Source of the DNA: Psychrobacter sp. GP33
Lineage (GTDB): Bacteria; Pseudomonadota; Gammaproteobacteria; Pseudomonadales; Moraxellaceae
Assembly (NCBI RefSeq): GCF_014119005.1
Contig: NZ_JACGYX010000002.1
Coordinates: forward strand, 434,001-498,000
DNA length: 64,000 nt
Reading direction: 5' to 3'
Made by a program: the position numbers and the translations under genes. This document shows, in pieces, positions 1-9,236 of this stretch. The notes beneath the pieces were generated by a model. That model saw only the letters and a list, made by a program, of their open reading frames with translations. It did not search any database and was not told the origin of the DNA. Position 1 is the first letter of the stretch, and each line of letters starts with the position of its first letter.

Positions 1-96
1 CATAAAATAGTATCAATCGTAAAATAGAGTCAAAAAACCATAAACGGTTATCAAATTGAAAAAAGGTAAACGCAGTTTTGCGCTAAAAGATTTTCT

Positions 97-705
97 CTAA
101 AAGCTGGGCGATAATAACGCATTGATAAAATGTGGCAGCACCGATGGTTGCAACACAATGGTTGCAATTATTCCAAACGCGGCACCCCAAAGATGCGCCA
201 TATGATTGATGTTCGAGCCGCCTCGTCTATCTGCGTAGATACTATATGCCACATAGGCTACCGCAAATACTATTGCCGGAATGGGAATAATAGCGAACAG
301 ATACAACATCTCCCATGGCGCGAGTAAAATAAACGCAAATAGCACAGCTGATACACCGCCCGACGCGCCAAGACTGAGATAACTGGCATTTTTTTTATTC
401 TTAATATAGCTGGGAATTATCGCAACAATAATAGCGATAATATAAAATATAACAAAGCCATAACCAAATAAAAATTGACGGTATAAGCCTTCGATAGCAC
501 GTCCAAAAAAGTACAACGTGAACATATTAAATAATAAATGCATACTGTCGGCATGAATAAATCCATGGGTCACAAAGCGATCCCATTGCCCTGCCGTCAC
601 CGCTGGCGGATAGAAAATCAGCCTATTAAAGAGCTTTTTATTTTGCCACGCCAATAAGCTGATAATAACGGTGATGATAATAATAAGCGTCGTATGGTTG
701 AGCAA
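97..705 (-). CDS. Rhomboid family intramembrane serine protease
   Basis: Predicted inner-membrane protease that cuts transmembrane segments of other proteins. The 202-residue protein is almost entirely hydrophobic with about six helices, the basic rhomboid fold. Visible motifs are an H-x3-N loop in HLLFNM (about residues 56-61, oxyanion hole), the catalytic GASGG with Ser115, and the catalytic His171 in NHMAHLWG. The start is a TTG at 703-705, with AAGGA about seven bases upstream, and no ATG serves better. It stands alone, so its substrate cannot be inferred. Family assignment is firm; the physiological role is unknown. Confidence 0.9.
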   Translation of the reverse strand: MLNHTTLIIIITVIISLLAWQNKKLFNRLIFYPPAVTAGQWDRFVTHGFIHADSMHLLFNMFTLYFFGRAIEGLYRQFLFGYGFVIFYIIAIIVAIIPSYIKNKKNASYLSLGASGGVSAVLFAFILLAPWEMLYLFAIIPIPAIVFAVAYVAYSIYADRRGGSNINHMAHLWGAAFGIIATIVLQPSVLPHFINALLSPSF

Positions 706-1167
706 AGCACGATCCTTAGGCCAAGACTGATACCTAACGATATCAAAAGCCTACTGGCAGTAGCTGAGAGGTAGCCAATAAATCAGCCTGAAAATGAGCA
801 TAATAAGTAATGGAGAAAGCAGATAGAAAAAATAAGTCTGGCAATGTTCCGTTATCTTAGATAATTTACCGTAAAATCACAATCATAGGTCAACAGAAGT
901 TACATACCCATACAAATTAAGACCAATGACTGCTTAACTTATGCCAGTGGCTTTCGCTATTCTTAGCCGTGTTATTTATGCAGGGTTTATAAAGGGTTTG
1001 TTTTATAATGCTTTTATAACAGTTCCATAATAACTAGCTCACCTATAACATCAATTGCTCATGAATAAGGTTTTCAGGTTCAGTGACTACGTTTAGCAAA
1101 TGCTTGATAACAACACCTAATAATCACAATTTAATAACAGACATCAACTTCGGTAACTATCATATTT
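706..1167. other. Intergenic region upstream of the envelope protein pair
   Basis: This 462-base AT-rich gap lies between the divergent rhomboid gene and the first envelope gene. A TATAAT at 1004-1009 (within TTTTATAATG) is a possible -10 box for the rightward gene, but no good -35 is visible at normal spacing. A short open frame beginning at 1083 runs into the next gene in another frame and is not convincing. No RNA gene or repeat was recognised. Confidence 0.4.
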
Positions 1168-2736
1168 ATGAATATCATTACGCAACTCGACCAGATAGTG
1201 ACCCCAGCAGTATTGGGCGTAAGCGGCAACGTGGCACAAATCAGCTTGTTAGAACATTTTTATGCGCTCATGGTAAGCCGTTTGGCAGTACCTGAAGTAT
1301 ATCAGCAGCTACAATACAACGAGCAAAGATATAATGAGGAAAGCCTGTTAAAACCCTCTAGCATGCGCAGCACCTTATTTGAGCAGCTGTGGCAGCAAGA
1401 CAGTCAGCGACATTTATTGATTCAAGAGTTGGCAACGACCCATCATATTCCACAAATAACGGTTGAAGCATTGCTGATTAATGCTGCCCAATTAGCCTAT
1501 CAAGAGCTGAAACTGGTCGCTAATGGATATTTTTTACCAGAATTTTTACAATTGCAGCAGCCCACCGTCAGGCAATATTTACCAGCATGGGCAGCAGCAG
1601 TGATTGCACCTGTGGTTGCTGTGGTTAATGAAGAAACAGCACTGGCACCCGATGCGCTGATTTATAATAACAGTCAATTACCAAAAGCGGCTGCTCATAC
1701 AGAACAGTTATTGGTTGCAGATTCCGTGCCTGTCATTATTGAGACAAATACTGGCGAGACAGCAACCGCGCATTTGATTGATGGCATGGATGCGATTCAT
1801 GCCAATCCTGCTGCTTACCGCGATCCTGACAGTCATTCCAATGCCAGTCGCGCAGAAATACGAGCTCGCAATCAGCGTAATGACTTGATGACTCGTCTGC
1901 TGTTACTGGCAGCGGCAATCAGTGCTATATTACTGTTATGGCTCTTCGTCTTTAAATCTGATAAGGAAGAAGTGCCGGTAGAAACCGTGGTCAGCGCACC
2001 GGTTAATGATGCGACCCCTGAGATTGCTCCGCCTGCCCAGCCGTTGGCTCCCGCGCAATTGCTTGTAAGTGTCGATTCCGGTGGTAATTTATATTCTTGT
2101 TCGGCGACAGTTGGCGATACTGGCTTAGAGACAGTATTAAAGAAAGCGTTAAATACCAGTTTTGGTGAGCAAGCGGCTATCTGTCAGGTTAGCGTTCAGA
2201 CAGGGGTCGCCACCAGTTTAACCAATATCAATATTGAAACCTTACCTGATGTCTTAACTTTAATGCGAACCACACCATTTGCACGCTTACAACTGCAAAA
2301 TGACAGCATGAATCTAGAATCGCCAGATAGTGGTCAGCTTCAGCAGCTACTAGTAGGTGTACGTACCTTGTTGCCAACGCTTAATATTACCTCTACCGCT
2401 CCTACTATCGTTTCCACTAATGCCAACGCCCAGCCGCCTGCTAACACCTATGATGAAACCTATAATAATAGTGCTTATAATAATGGTGTATCGAATAATG
2501 GAATAAATGGGGCAATCCCAAATAACGGCAGCGCACCCATCACCACAACGAACAATATGATTAGCAATCAGCAAAGCCAACCGCCGGTGTCTAATAATAC
2601 TGATAGCGTTGCACCGCCTCCACCCCCACAAAACAATCCAACACCGCAATCTTCATCGCCAATGACTCCTGATACGTTAGATTTAGAGAAACCTATCTTT
2701 GTAGATCGCGCTACTATTGGAAAACCTGGGAATTAG
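1168..2736 (+). CDS. Envelope protein, paralog of the adjacent OmpA-family gene but lacking the OmpA domain
   Basis: A 522-residue protein of unknown function. An N-terminal helical domain (about 1-150, opening MNIITQLDQIVTPAVLG) matches the opening of the next gene (MDIINHLTRTVSPAVLG). A single transmembrane helix follows (about 245-261), then a periplasmic domain (about 296-410) resembling the BON-like middle domain of the neighbour. The last roughly 100 residues are a low-complexity Asn/Pro/Ser tail where the neighbour has OmpA. The start is set by the alignment with the neighbour; its ribosome binding site is weak. It may be a duplicated partner that no longer binds peptidoglycan, or a different kind of anchor. 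Confidence 0.8.
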   Translation: MNIITQLDQIVTPAVLGVSGNVAQISLLEHFYALMVSRLAVPEVYQQLQYNEQRYNEESLLKPSSMRSTLFEQLWQQDSQRHLLIQELATTHHIPQITVEALLINAAQLAYQELKLVANGYFLPEFLQLQQPTVRQYLPAWAAAVIAPVVAVVNEETALAPDALIYNNSQLPKAAAHTEQLLVADSVPVIIETNTGETATAHLIDGMDAIHANPAAYRDPDSHSNASRAEIRARNQRNDLMTRLLLLAAAISAILLLWLFVFKSDKEEVPVETVVSAPVNDATPEIAPPAQPLAPAQLLVSVDSGGNLYSCSATVGDTGLETVLKKALNTSFGEQAAICQVSVQTGVATSLTNINIETLPDVLTLMRTTPFARLQLQNDSMNLESPDSGQLQQLLVGVRTLLPTLNITSTAPTIVSTNANAQPPANTYDETYNNSAYNNGVSNNGINGAIPNNGSAPITTTNNMISNQQSQPPVSNNTDSVAPPPPPQNNPTPQSSSPMTPDTLDLEKPIFVDRATIGKPGN

Positions 2737-3057
2737 GCAGTAGGCTCTATATTTAGTATTAACAACAAAAAACGTTTCATATAAATATGCATTTGTATGG
2801 AGCGTTTTTGTTATGTATCGTAGCCAATACCAATTGTAGTTACGCGTTGCAACTGAAACATTACCTCTCGTATCATTTACACAACAGCGAGTTGATTGTG
2901 AGAACTCCCTACACAATTCTATAATAAGAACATCGCGCTATTTAACTTTGCGTGTTAGATAATTATTCTTCAAAAATAGATTTAAAAAAGCAAGATACTG
3001 TAAATAAGACAATGCAAAAAATGAAAATTAAACAATTATAATTGGAGGAAATACATT
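2737..3057. other. Intergenic region between the envelope paralogs
   Basis: A 321-base spacer with a terminator-like hairpin near its left end (2763-2812) followed by AT-rich DNA. It ends in a strong ribosome binding site, TTGGAGGA, just before the ATG at 3058. The second gene therefore seems to have its own promoter, although I cannot pick out a convincing -35/-10 pair. Confidence 0.4.
2763..2812 (+). terminator. Terminator-like hairpin after the first envelope gene
   Basis: AACAAAAAACG pairs with CGTTTTTGTT, with an inner CAT/ATG pairing and a T-run in the right arm. It begins 27 bases after the stop codon. The stem is A-T rich, so termination may be partial. Confidence 0.5.
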
Positions 3058-4686
3058 ATGGATATCATCAATCATTTAACACGTACGGTCAGCCCGGCAG
3101 TATTAGGAGACGACCATACTCCAGCCAAGCAGAACTTACTTGAACAGTTTTATGCCATTTTTGCGGCACGATTAGCGGATAAAGCCACTTACGATCGCTT
3201 TGGCAATGATACTATTGCGCGCGATGATCAAGGTTTTTATGATCGAGTATGGACAGAAGGTAGTCAGCGTGACAGTATCTCGCGCGAACTTGCCACAGCG
3301 CATAATGTGGATGCTACAGCAGCCCGTGGTTTGGTCGCGATGGCAGCACCCTTAGCTTATCATGAGATTAAAAGCTTGGCAGGGACGACACCTGTACCGC
3401 AGTTTTTAAATGACAATCGCAGCACTTTTGACAGCCATATTCCTGCATGGGCAGCGGCTGTGGTACCAGCTGGTATGATTGCAGCTGCGCCCGCCGGTAC
3501 GCGTATTTCTGATACGGTCAGTATGGCACCGCTTCAACATACCGAAGAAAAAAGCGGTGGCTTTATGAAAGCCCTGTTACCGATTATTGGTTTGATTATC
3601 TTAGGAGCATTAGCATGGGCGCTACTGCGCGGCTGTCAAAATAATCCTGAGCCTGTAGGAACGCCAATGGTGACAGAGCAGCAAACGGATGGCGAAAAGC
3701 AAACCGCCGTTGCAACTACTGTTGAACCTGCGTCGTTGCGTATCACCACGGGCGATATGGAAAATACTTTATATGCTTGCCGCCTGAATGTGGGAGATGA
3801 AACGCTCAGAACCACAGTAATGAATGCAGTAGATACAGCATTCGGTGCCGATGCCAATAAGTGTAAGGCAGATGTGGATGATAACTTTGCCATGGACATG
3901 CCAGCAGCTGCTCAGTTGGCAACTATCTTGCCGATTATCAAAAGTGTACCTAATGCCAGCATGATGATTAAAGGTGAAGAAATCATTGTTAATGCACCGG
4001 ATGCAACTGCATTAACTAAGCTGGTTAGTGATTTGCAAGCTGCTGTACCTGCAATGACTGTGATTGCTGAAGGTCCATTGAATGAGCAAAGCGAAATCGA
4101 TAATAGTATGACCGCCGCTGAAACTGCAATGAATAACCTTGGTGAGCAACCAAGCCCACGTGATGTTGCGCGTGCGTTAAGCTTGCAAGTGGTCAACTTT
4201 GCCGTTGATGAAGCCGTTATTCCTGATGAAAACAAGCGCCTGCTGGATCGTGCTGTCGCCTTGATGAAACAAGTGCCTGATATGAAGCTGATGATTATCG
4301 GTCATACGGATAAAACTGCGGATGCTGCTTATAACATGAAGCTCTCACAAGAGCGCGCCCAAGCGATGAAAGATTACATGGTGTCACAAGGGGCTGATTC
4401 TGCGAAGCTTATGACCAAAGGCATGGGTGAAACCGATCCTATCGCGGATAACTCAACCGAGCAAGGTCGCTTCCGTAACCGCCGCATTGAGTTCACCGTT
4501 TATGATGAATCGGCTCAAAATGATGCAGTCGTTGCTACTAATGGCGCGGCTACAGCTATTAATACGCCTGCGGTAACAATAGATCCAGACTTGAATCCAT
4601 TAGACAGCAATAATGATGACATATTGCCAGACAGTGATGATCCAAGCCGTGGTACGGTACTTGATCCAAAAGCTAAGGCTCAATAA
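3058..4686 (+). CDS. OmpA-family peptidoglycan-associated protein with BON-like domain
   Basis: Predicted inner-membrane-anchored periplasmic protein that binds peptidoglycan, 542 residues. Order: helical N-terminal domain (about 1-145), one transmembrane helix (about 170-190, ALLPIIGLIILGALAWALL), BON-like middle domain (about 225-340), and an OmpA C-terminal domain (about 375-485) with the motifs GHTDKTADAAYNMKLSQERA and GRFRNRRIEF typical of mDAP-peptidoglycan binding. An acidic tail follows. The start has an excellent GGAGG ribosome binding site. This order resembles OmpA/BON proteins such as mycobacterial ArfA, and is paired with a truncated paralog upstream. The N-terminal domain may be related to DUF937, but I am unsure. 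Confidence 0.88.
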   Translation: MDIINHLTRTVSPAVLGDDHTPAKQNLLEQFYAIFAARLADKATYDRFGNDTIARDDQGFYDRVWTEGSQRDSISRELATAHNVDATAARGLVAMAAPLAYHEIKSLAGTTPVPQFLNDNRSTFDSHIPAWAAAVVPAGMIAAAPAGTRISDTVSMAPLQHTEEKSGGFMKALLPIIGLIILGALAWALLRGCQNNPEPVGTPMVTEQQTDGEKQTAVATTVEPASLRITTGDMENTLYACRLNVGDETLRTTVMNAVDTAFGADANKCKADVDDNFAMDMPAAAQLATILPIIKSVPNASMMIKGEEIIVNAPDATALTKLVSDLQAAVPAMTVIAEGPLNEQSEIDNSMTAAETAMNNLGEQPSPRDVARALSLQVVNFAVDEAVIPDENKRLLDRAVALMKQVPDMKLMIIGHTDKTADAAYNMKLSQERAQAMKDYMVSQGADSAKLMTKGMGETDPIADNSTEQGRFRNRRIEFTVYDESAQNDAVVATNGAATAINTPAVTIDPDLNPLDSNNDDILPDSDDPSRGTVLDPKAKAQ

Positions 4687-4725
4687 ACCATAAATTTTAA
4701 GAACCGTTTAGCAATAATATTAAAT

Positions 4726-4760
4726 AAAAAACCGCACTCTTTATAGGGTGCGGTTTTTTT
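4726..4760 (+). terminator. Rho-independent terminator after the OmpA-family gene
   Basis: AAAAAACCGCAC and GGTGCGGTTTTTTT form a GC-containing stem with a T-run 40 bases after the stop codon. It has A/T runs on both sides and may also serve nagZ, which converges from the right. Confidence 0.9.
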
Positions 4761-4840
4761 ATGGCTATTGGTTTTATAAAGTCGAGTTACTTACAAAGTT
4801 CATTAGCACGACATGTTATTAGACTAAAAAATTGTTAGAC

Positions 4841-5938
4841 TTAAATTTCATTAAGCTTGTAGTCTGTTGGATCTGCTAAGTGACAAGCATTATCTGCTGA
4901 TTCTGTCAGCGTTTGCGCACCAAAAAAAGTCTGCAAAATATTGTCTTTGGCGCATTGCCAATGAGCGAACTGCTGGCATGTTGATTCCAAATCTCCTTGC
5001 CATATAGGAATCTGACCACACATAGTTTTAATACGGCGCTGATTTGGGTAAGGTAAATCTCGCGCCGCTTCAGCCGCTTCGTGAGCGGCAACTCTGTCAT
5101 TACAAACCAGGGCAATATCGCAACCTGCCTTAATGGCAGCGTGGACACGGGCACTGATATCACCTACCGCACACGCGCCAGCCATGCATAAATCATCGGA
5201 GAACAAGACCCCATCAAATTTTAACTGATGTCTAACAATATCTTGCAGCCAAATTTTGGAGAATCCGGCTGGTTTATCATCAACTTGTGAGAAAATAACG
5301 TGCGCGGGCATTAGCGCGTCTAACAATGGCAGCGTCTGAATAAATGGCTGTACATCGTGCGCCATAATTTCTGGTAACGATCGATTATCAATAGCTTCCG
5401 CCACATGGGAATCTGGCGCAATAGAGCCATGACCAGGGAAGTGCTTGCCAGTTGTTGCCATACCCGCTGCCCTCATACCGCGCATCAGCTGCGAGGCTAA
5501 CGCGACAATCACTTGTGGGTCAGCATGAAAGCTGCGGTCGCCAATCACCTGACTGATTCCATCAATATCGAGGACAGGGGCAAAACTGACATCGATACCC
5601 ACCGCCAACACTTCTGCTGCCAGTAAATAGCCGCAATCATAAGCGCAGGTTAATGCCTGACTAGGACTTTTATCAAACAGTTGACCCAACTTACCCATTG
5701 CTGGAAGCGGCGTAAAACCATCACGCAGCCGAGCAACGCGCCCGCCTTCTTGATCAACGCCAATGAGAATATCGGCATTATGATAGCGAATATTGTCACA
5801 CAGCTCGCGAACTTGCGCGGCATGCGCCACATTACGCGCAAACAGGATGACACCGCCCACTTGAGCTTGTTTGATTAAGCTGATATCTTCAGCAGTTAAT
5901 GCGGTGCTATCGATATCTATCATTAAGACGCCATACAT
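4841..5938 (-). CDS. nagZ: Beta-N-acetylhexosaminidase NagZ
   Basis: Glycoside hydrolase family 3 enzyme of the cytoplasm. It removes N-acetylglucosamine from anhydro-muropeptides during peptidoglycan recycling. The 365 residues are near the family norm of about 340. Visible motifs: VDQEGGRV (about 61-68), VGDRSFHADP, the KHFPGHG loop (165-171) with downstream His178 that acts with the nucleophile, and the LFSDDL nucleophile motif (about 244-249). No signal peptide, as expected. It is divergent from prc with a 0.5 kb spacer. In other Gram-negatives NagZ products induce AmpC; no ampC or ampR is in this window. Confidence 0.95.
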   Translation of the reverse strand: MYGVLMIDIDSTALTAEDISLIKQAQVGGVILFARNVAHAAQVRELCDNIRYHNADILIGVDQEGGRVARLRDGFTPLPAMGKLGQLFDKSPSQALTCAYDCGYLLAAEVLAVGIDVSFAPVLDIDGISQVIGDRSFHADPQVIVALASQLMRGMRAAGMATTGKHFPGHGSIAPDSHVAEAIDNRSLPEIMAHDVQPFIQTLPLLDALMPAHVIFSQVDDKPAGFSKIWLQDIVRHQLKFDGVLFSDDLCMAGACAVGDISARVHAAIKAGCDIALVCNDRVAAHEAAEAARDLPYPNQRRIKTMCGQIPIWQGDLESTCQQFAHWQCAKDNILQTFFGAQTLTESADNACHLADPTDYKLNEI

Positions 5939-6466
5939 TGCATGCTCTCCAGAGGGTTGTATTGTGGTGATGACTTATAGAAAATAGAGTGGTAAGAACG
6001 ATTTGTTATAGATACGCTATAAAATTTATGGCTTTAATACTACTATTGCAAAGTAGCAGTTAATCAGGCGTATTTTACCGTCAGTATTTATTATGCCAGT
6101 TAATCATGCTCGCGTATCACTTAGCAAACTATAATAAAAAGTTATAGTAAATAACCATAATGACAGGTTATAAGAGTTAAGCATAAGAGCAAGATTTCAA
6201 CCTTTGCCTCAGCTATAAATAGAGTATAAAGTAATTAGAAATAAAATAAGTATGAGTGAAAAACGATTAGTCATCGAGGTTATGCGTAAGATGTTTATAC
6301 AGTTTAAGACAGTGCAAGACACACGATCGTGATAATATTGAGTACTTTTTAATAAGAAATGCTCGCCAGTTATTCTAAGTAATAATTCAACGCTAAGCAT
6401 ACTTATTTGCGGTAAGATTCATTTGATTTACCGTCATAAAATTTTTGAGACAATTAGGTGTATATG
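5939..6466. other. Divergent intergenic region between nagZ and prc
   Basis: About 0.5 kb of very AT-rich DNA. Two inverted repeats are visible: ACTATAA/TTATAGT at 6128-6148, and CGGTAA/TTACCG at 6410-6433, 34-57 bases before the chosen prc start. Either could be an operator or a small RNA hairpin. A 63-codon leftward frame at 6209-6400 has no ribosome binding site or recognisable content and is not called. Confidence 0.35.
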
Positions 6467-8716
6467 ATGAAAAAACAACCTGCACAGTGGTTACTCAGTG
6501 TCGCGTCAGTGGGCGTTGCCGGTATTATTTTGACCCAAAGCTACGGCACAGCAGTGGCGAACACGGAAACTGGAAGTATTGTTCAGACTCCTGAACAACA
6601 GCTGACCACCCGGCAAGTTGCAGCGCTGCTCGATCGCAGTCACTATCTTAATCAGCCGCTCGATAATAAAATGGGCAGCGAAATCTTAACGATGTATATC
6701 GATAGCCTTGACCCTAATCACACCTTGTTTTTGCAATCTGATGTCGATGAGTTTAAAAAGAAATATGCCGATGAGTTTGCCAACCGCCTAAAACGCGGTG
6801 ATTTATCCGCAGGTATTGAGATATTTGAGCGCTACCGTAAACGCTCAAATGAGTATTTTGCCTTAACCGAAAAACTGCTGAATACTAAATTAAGCTTAAC
6901 GGGTAAAGAGACCATTATTCTTGACCGCGAAAAATTGGGACACTTTAAAACCAAAAAAGCCCAGCAAGACTATTGGACGCGCCAGTTAAAGTTTCAGCTG
7001 ATTAGTATCACCTTAGGTCAAGAAGATGAAAAGGCAAAAGAACAAGTGTTTTTAGCCAATCCGGACATCACGCGTGGACAAGATTTGGTGCGTGATGACA
7101 AACGTTCACCCAGTGAGATATTGCTTAATCGTCTATCTCGTCAGCACGAACAAATGCAGCGCCTGAGCGACGATGAAGTGATGGAAACCATCCTTAATAT
7201 CGCCATGCTGACTTATGATCCGCATAGCAATTACTATGCGCCCATTCAGGCAAATGAGTTACAAATTCAGTCAAGCTTACAGTTAGAAGGTATCGGTGTT
7301 TCTATCCGACCGGATCGTAAAAATCCTGACTATACGCGTATTGCCACCTTAGTAGAAGGCGGTCCTGCTGCTAAAGGCGGACAAATTAAGCCAAATGATC
7401 TTATCATCGGTATCGCTAAAGACGGTAAGACCATGACCGATGTCGTCGGTTGGTCAACGCGTGAGATTGTTAGTCTGATTCGAGGTAAGCGTGGCACCCC
7501 AGTCACTCTTAAAGTGCGTCAGCCAAATTCACCTGAAGCCAGCGCCCGTACGGTGACGGTAATACGTGACATCATTCAACAAGAAGAATCTGGTGTCACC
7601 CAACGTGTGGTTGAGATTCAGCGCCCCAACATTGATGCCACGCCCAAACGTATTGGCGTGCTTGAAATTCCAAGCTTTTATCTAAACTATCGCGCTCGCC
7701 GTAATGGCGAGGACTATCGCAGCGTCAGTATTGACACCGAAAATGCGCTCAAAGAATTAAACAAACAAAACATCGATGGTCTGGTGGTGGATCTACGTAA
7801 CAATCCTGGTGGCTCGCTTGATGAAGTGGCAAAAATGCTCGGGCTTTTTGTTAAGAGCGGACCGTTAGTACAAATTCGTGATAATCGTGGTAACGTCCAA
7901 GTGTTCCGTGATGATGATGGCGGTCAGCAATTATACGATGGCAAGTTGGTGGTACTAACTAACTTAGCTTCGGCGTCTGCCAGTGAGATTTTCGCAGCGG
8001 CAATTCAAGATTACGGTCGCGGTCTAGTCGTTGGTAACACCACAACGGGTAAAGGCTCAGCACAAATTCAGCTGGACAATTTAGCATTGGGCTCAGCAAC
8101 ATTGACCCAGCGCAAGTTCTACCGTATTACCGGCGGCAGTACGCAAAATAAAGGCGTTGTTCCTGATGTTGAGCTGGTGAATATTTATGATGATGCTACT
8201 TTTGGCGAACGTGCGCAGAAAAAAGCGCTGCCTTGGGATACTATCAGCACCTCACCTTATAAGCCTGAAGGCAAATTTACTGCCAACACGCTTGCCACTT
8301 TAAATCAACAATCGAAAATTCGCCAGCAGCAAAATCCACAGTTTGTGTATTTGTCCGCTCTTAATAAAATTCGCGATATGGAAGACGGTAAAAAACCGAT
8401 TGCCTTAGATATTAATAATCGCCGTGCCAAGATGAAGCTGGTCGAACAACGCTCATTAGAAGCTGAAAACCTACGCTTGAAAGCCAGTGGCGAGAGCCCT
8501 TATACAAACTGGAATACGTATCAAGCGTCAATGGATGCTAAGTTTGAAGAGCGTAGTCAAATGAAGGCCTTGGAGCGCCCACAGTTGCCAGAAGATGAAG
8601 TTTATATTAATGAAGCCGCTTATCTGATGCTTAGTGCTGAGGCACAAGTATTAAATGCTGACGCAAAAGCCAGTGCCATTCCAACACAAAAGACATCGAT
8701 ACCGACCGCTAAATAA
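6467..8716 (+). CDS. prc: Carboxy-terminal processing protease Prc (Tsp), S41 family
   Basis: Periplasmic serine protease that degrades proteins from their C-terminus and trims envelope proteins such as penicillin-binding proteins and peptidoglycan hydrolases. A signal sequence lies at about 1-30 (hydrophobic SVASVGVAGIILTQSY). A Tsp N-terminal helical region is followed by a PDZ domain (about 250-335) and the S41 protease core with the catalytic Ser in SASASEIF and Lys in GKGSAQ. The length of about 750 matches gammaproteobacterial Prc (about 680). An in-frame GTG (6458) and ATG (6464) precede, but AGGTG at 6456-6460 is best spaced for ATG 6467. Confidence 0.95.
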   Translation: MKKQPAQWLLSVASVGVAGIILTQSYGTAVANTETGSIVQTPEQQLTTRQVAALLDRSHYLNQPLDNKMGSEILTMYIDSLDPNHTLFLQSDVDEFKKKYADEFANRLKRGDLSAGIEIFERYRKRSNEYFALTEKLLNTKLSLTGKETIILDREKLGHFKTKKAQQDYWTRQLKFQLISITLGQEDEKAKEQVFLANPDITRGQDLVRDDKRSPSEILLNRLSRQHEQMQRLSDDEVMETILNIAMLTYDPHSNYYAPIQANELQIQSSLQLEGIGVSIRPDRKNPDYTRIATLVEGGPAAKGGQIKPNDLIIGIAKDGKTMTDVVGWSTREIVSLIRGKRGTPVTLKVRQPNSPEASARTVTVIRDIIQQEESGVTQRVVEIQRPNIDATPKRIGVLEIPSFYLNYRARRNGEDYRSVSIDTENALKELNKQNIDGLVVDLRNNPGGSLDEVAKMLGLFVKSGPLVQIRDNRGNVQVFRDDDGGQQLYDGKLVVLTNLASASASEIFAAAIQDYGRGLVVGNTTTGKGSAQIQLDNLALGSATLTQRKFYRITGGSTQNKGVVPDVELVNIYDDATFGERAQKKALPWDTISTSPYKPEGKFTANTLATLNQQSKIRQQQNPQFVYLSALNKIRDMEDGKKPIALDINNRRAKMKLVEQRSLEAENLRLKASGESPYTNWNTYQASMDAKFEERSQMKALERPQLPEDEVYINEAAYLMLSAEAQVLNADAKASAIPTQKTSIPTAK

Positions 8717-8742
8717 TCATGCTAACAGAGAGCTGATGATTG

Positions 8743-9031
8743 ATTGCGTAAGCATATGCTTACAAGCAATGACGCTACCACCTCTTATCAGAGATGGTGG
8801 AATCTGCGATGATACACCCACTGCACAATTTAACGATACTATTGATAATAACTAGGGATTGGAAGTTATTAATAGCTTATAGATTGTTTCAGGGATGAAC
8901 TGCTAGTCATGGATGATAGGGCTGGATGCTCGCTTAGTGATCGTCAATCTCGGGATTAGATTGGCTGTAACGAACAAGGATGTAGACGTAAAAAAACCGT
9001 ATAGCGCTTGCCGTTATACGGTTTTTTTACG
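8743..9031 (+). ncRNA. Candidate structured 3' UTR or small RNA downstream of prc
   Basis: Between the prc stop and the next gene there is no coding signal but three successive structures. They are a 16-base perfect palindrome GTAAGCATATGCTTAC (8748-8763) flanked by TTGC/GCAA, a CCACC-TCT/AGAGATGGTGG hairpin (about 8779-8802), and a strong terminator stem at 8987-9031. The layout could be a prc 3' UTR or an independent RNA of up to about 290 bases. No RNA family is recognised. Confidence 0.3.
8987..9031. terminator. Strong bidirectional terminator
   Basis: A 17-base perfect stem, CGTAAAAAAACCGTATA with TATACGGTTTTTTTACG, and an 11-base loop. It has A/T runs on both sides and lies 270 bases beyond the prc stop, an unusually long 3' tail for this window. 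Confidence 0.9.
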
Positions 9032-9079
9032 TTCGTATTATTTAATTCTTCACTATTCTTCAATAGTCATAGCCAATAA

Positions 9080-9127
9080 AAAAAGCCAGTAACCGCGTAT
9101 ATAATAATACGGAGTTACTGGCTTTTT
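9080..9127. terminator. Bidirectional terminator, probably for slyD
   Basis: AAAAAGCCAGTAAC pairs perfectly with GTTACTGGCTTTTT, with inner CGTAT/ATACG pairing. It lies about 110 bases beyond the end of the leftward slyD gene. Confidence 0.85.
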
Positions 9128-9236
9128 GGTTTAAGCAGTTAAGGGAGTAATTATTTAAAATAACAACTATCTAAAAAAATAACCATAACGACTTCACTGC
9201 TTAAAGTAATCTAACCATCGAGATTGACTGGTTAGA

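Noticed and set aside
3636-4235. Two leftward open frames (3636-3899 and 3912-4235) opposite the OmpA-family gene
   Set aside because: They mirror the codon use of the real gene, have no ribosome binding site and no family content.
6209-6400. A 63-codon leftward frame in the nagZ-prc spacer
   Set aside because: No ribosome binding site, AT-rich hydrophobic product typical of random spacer DNA.
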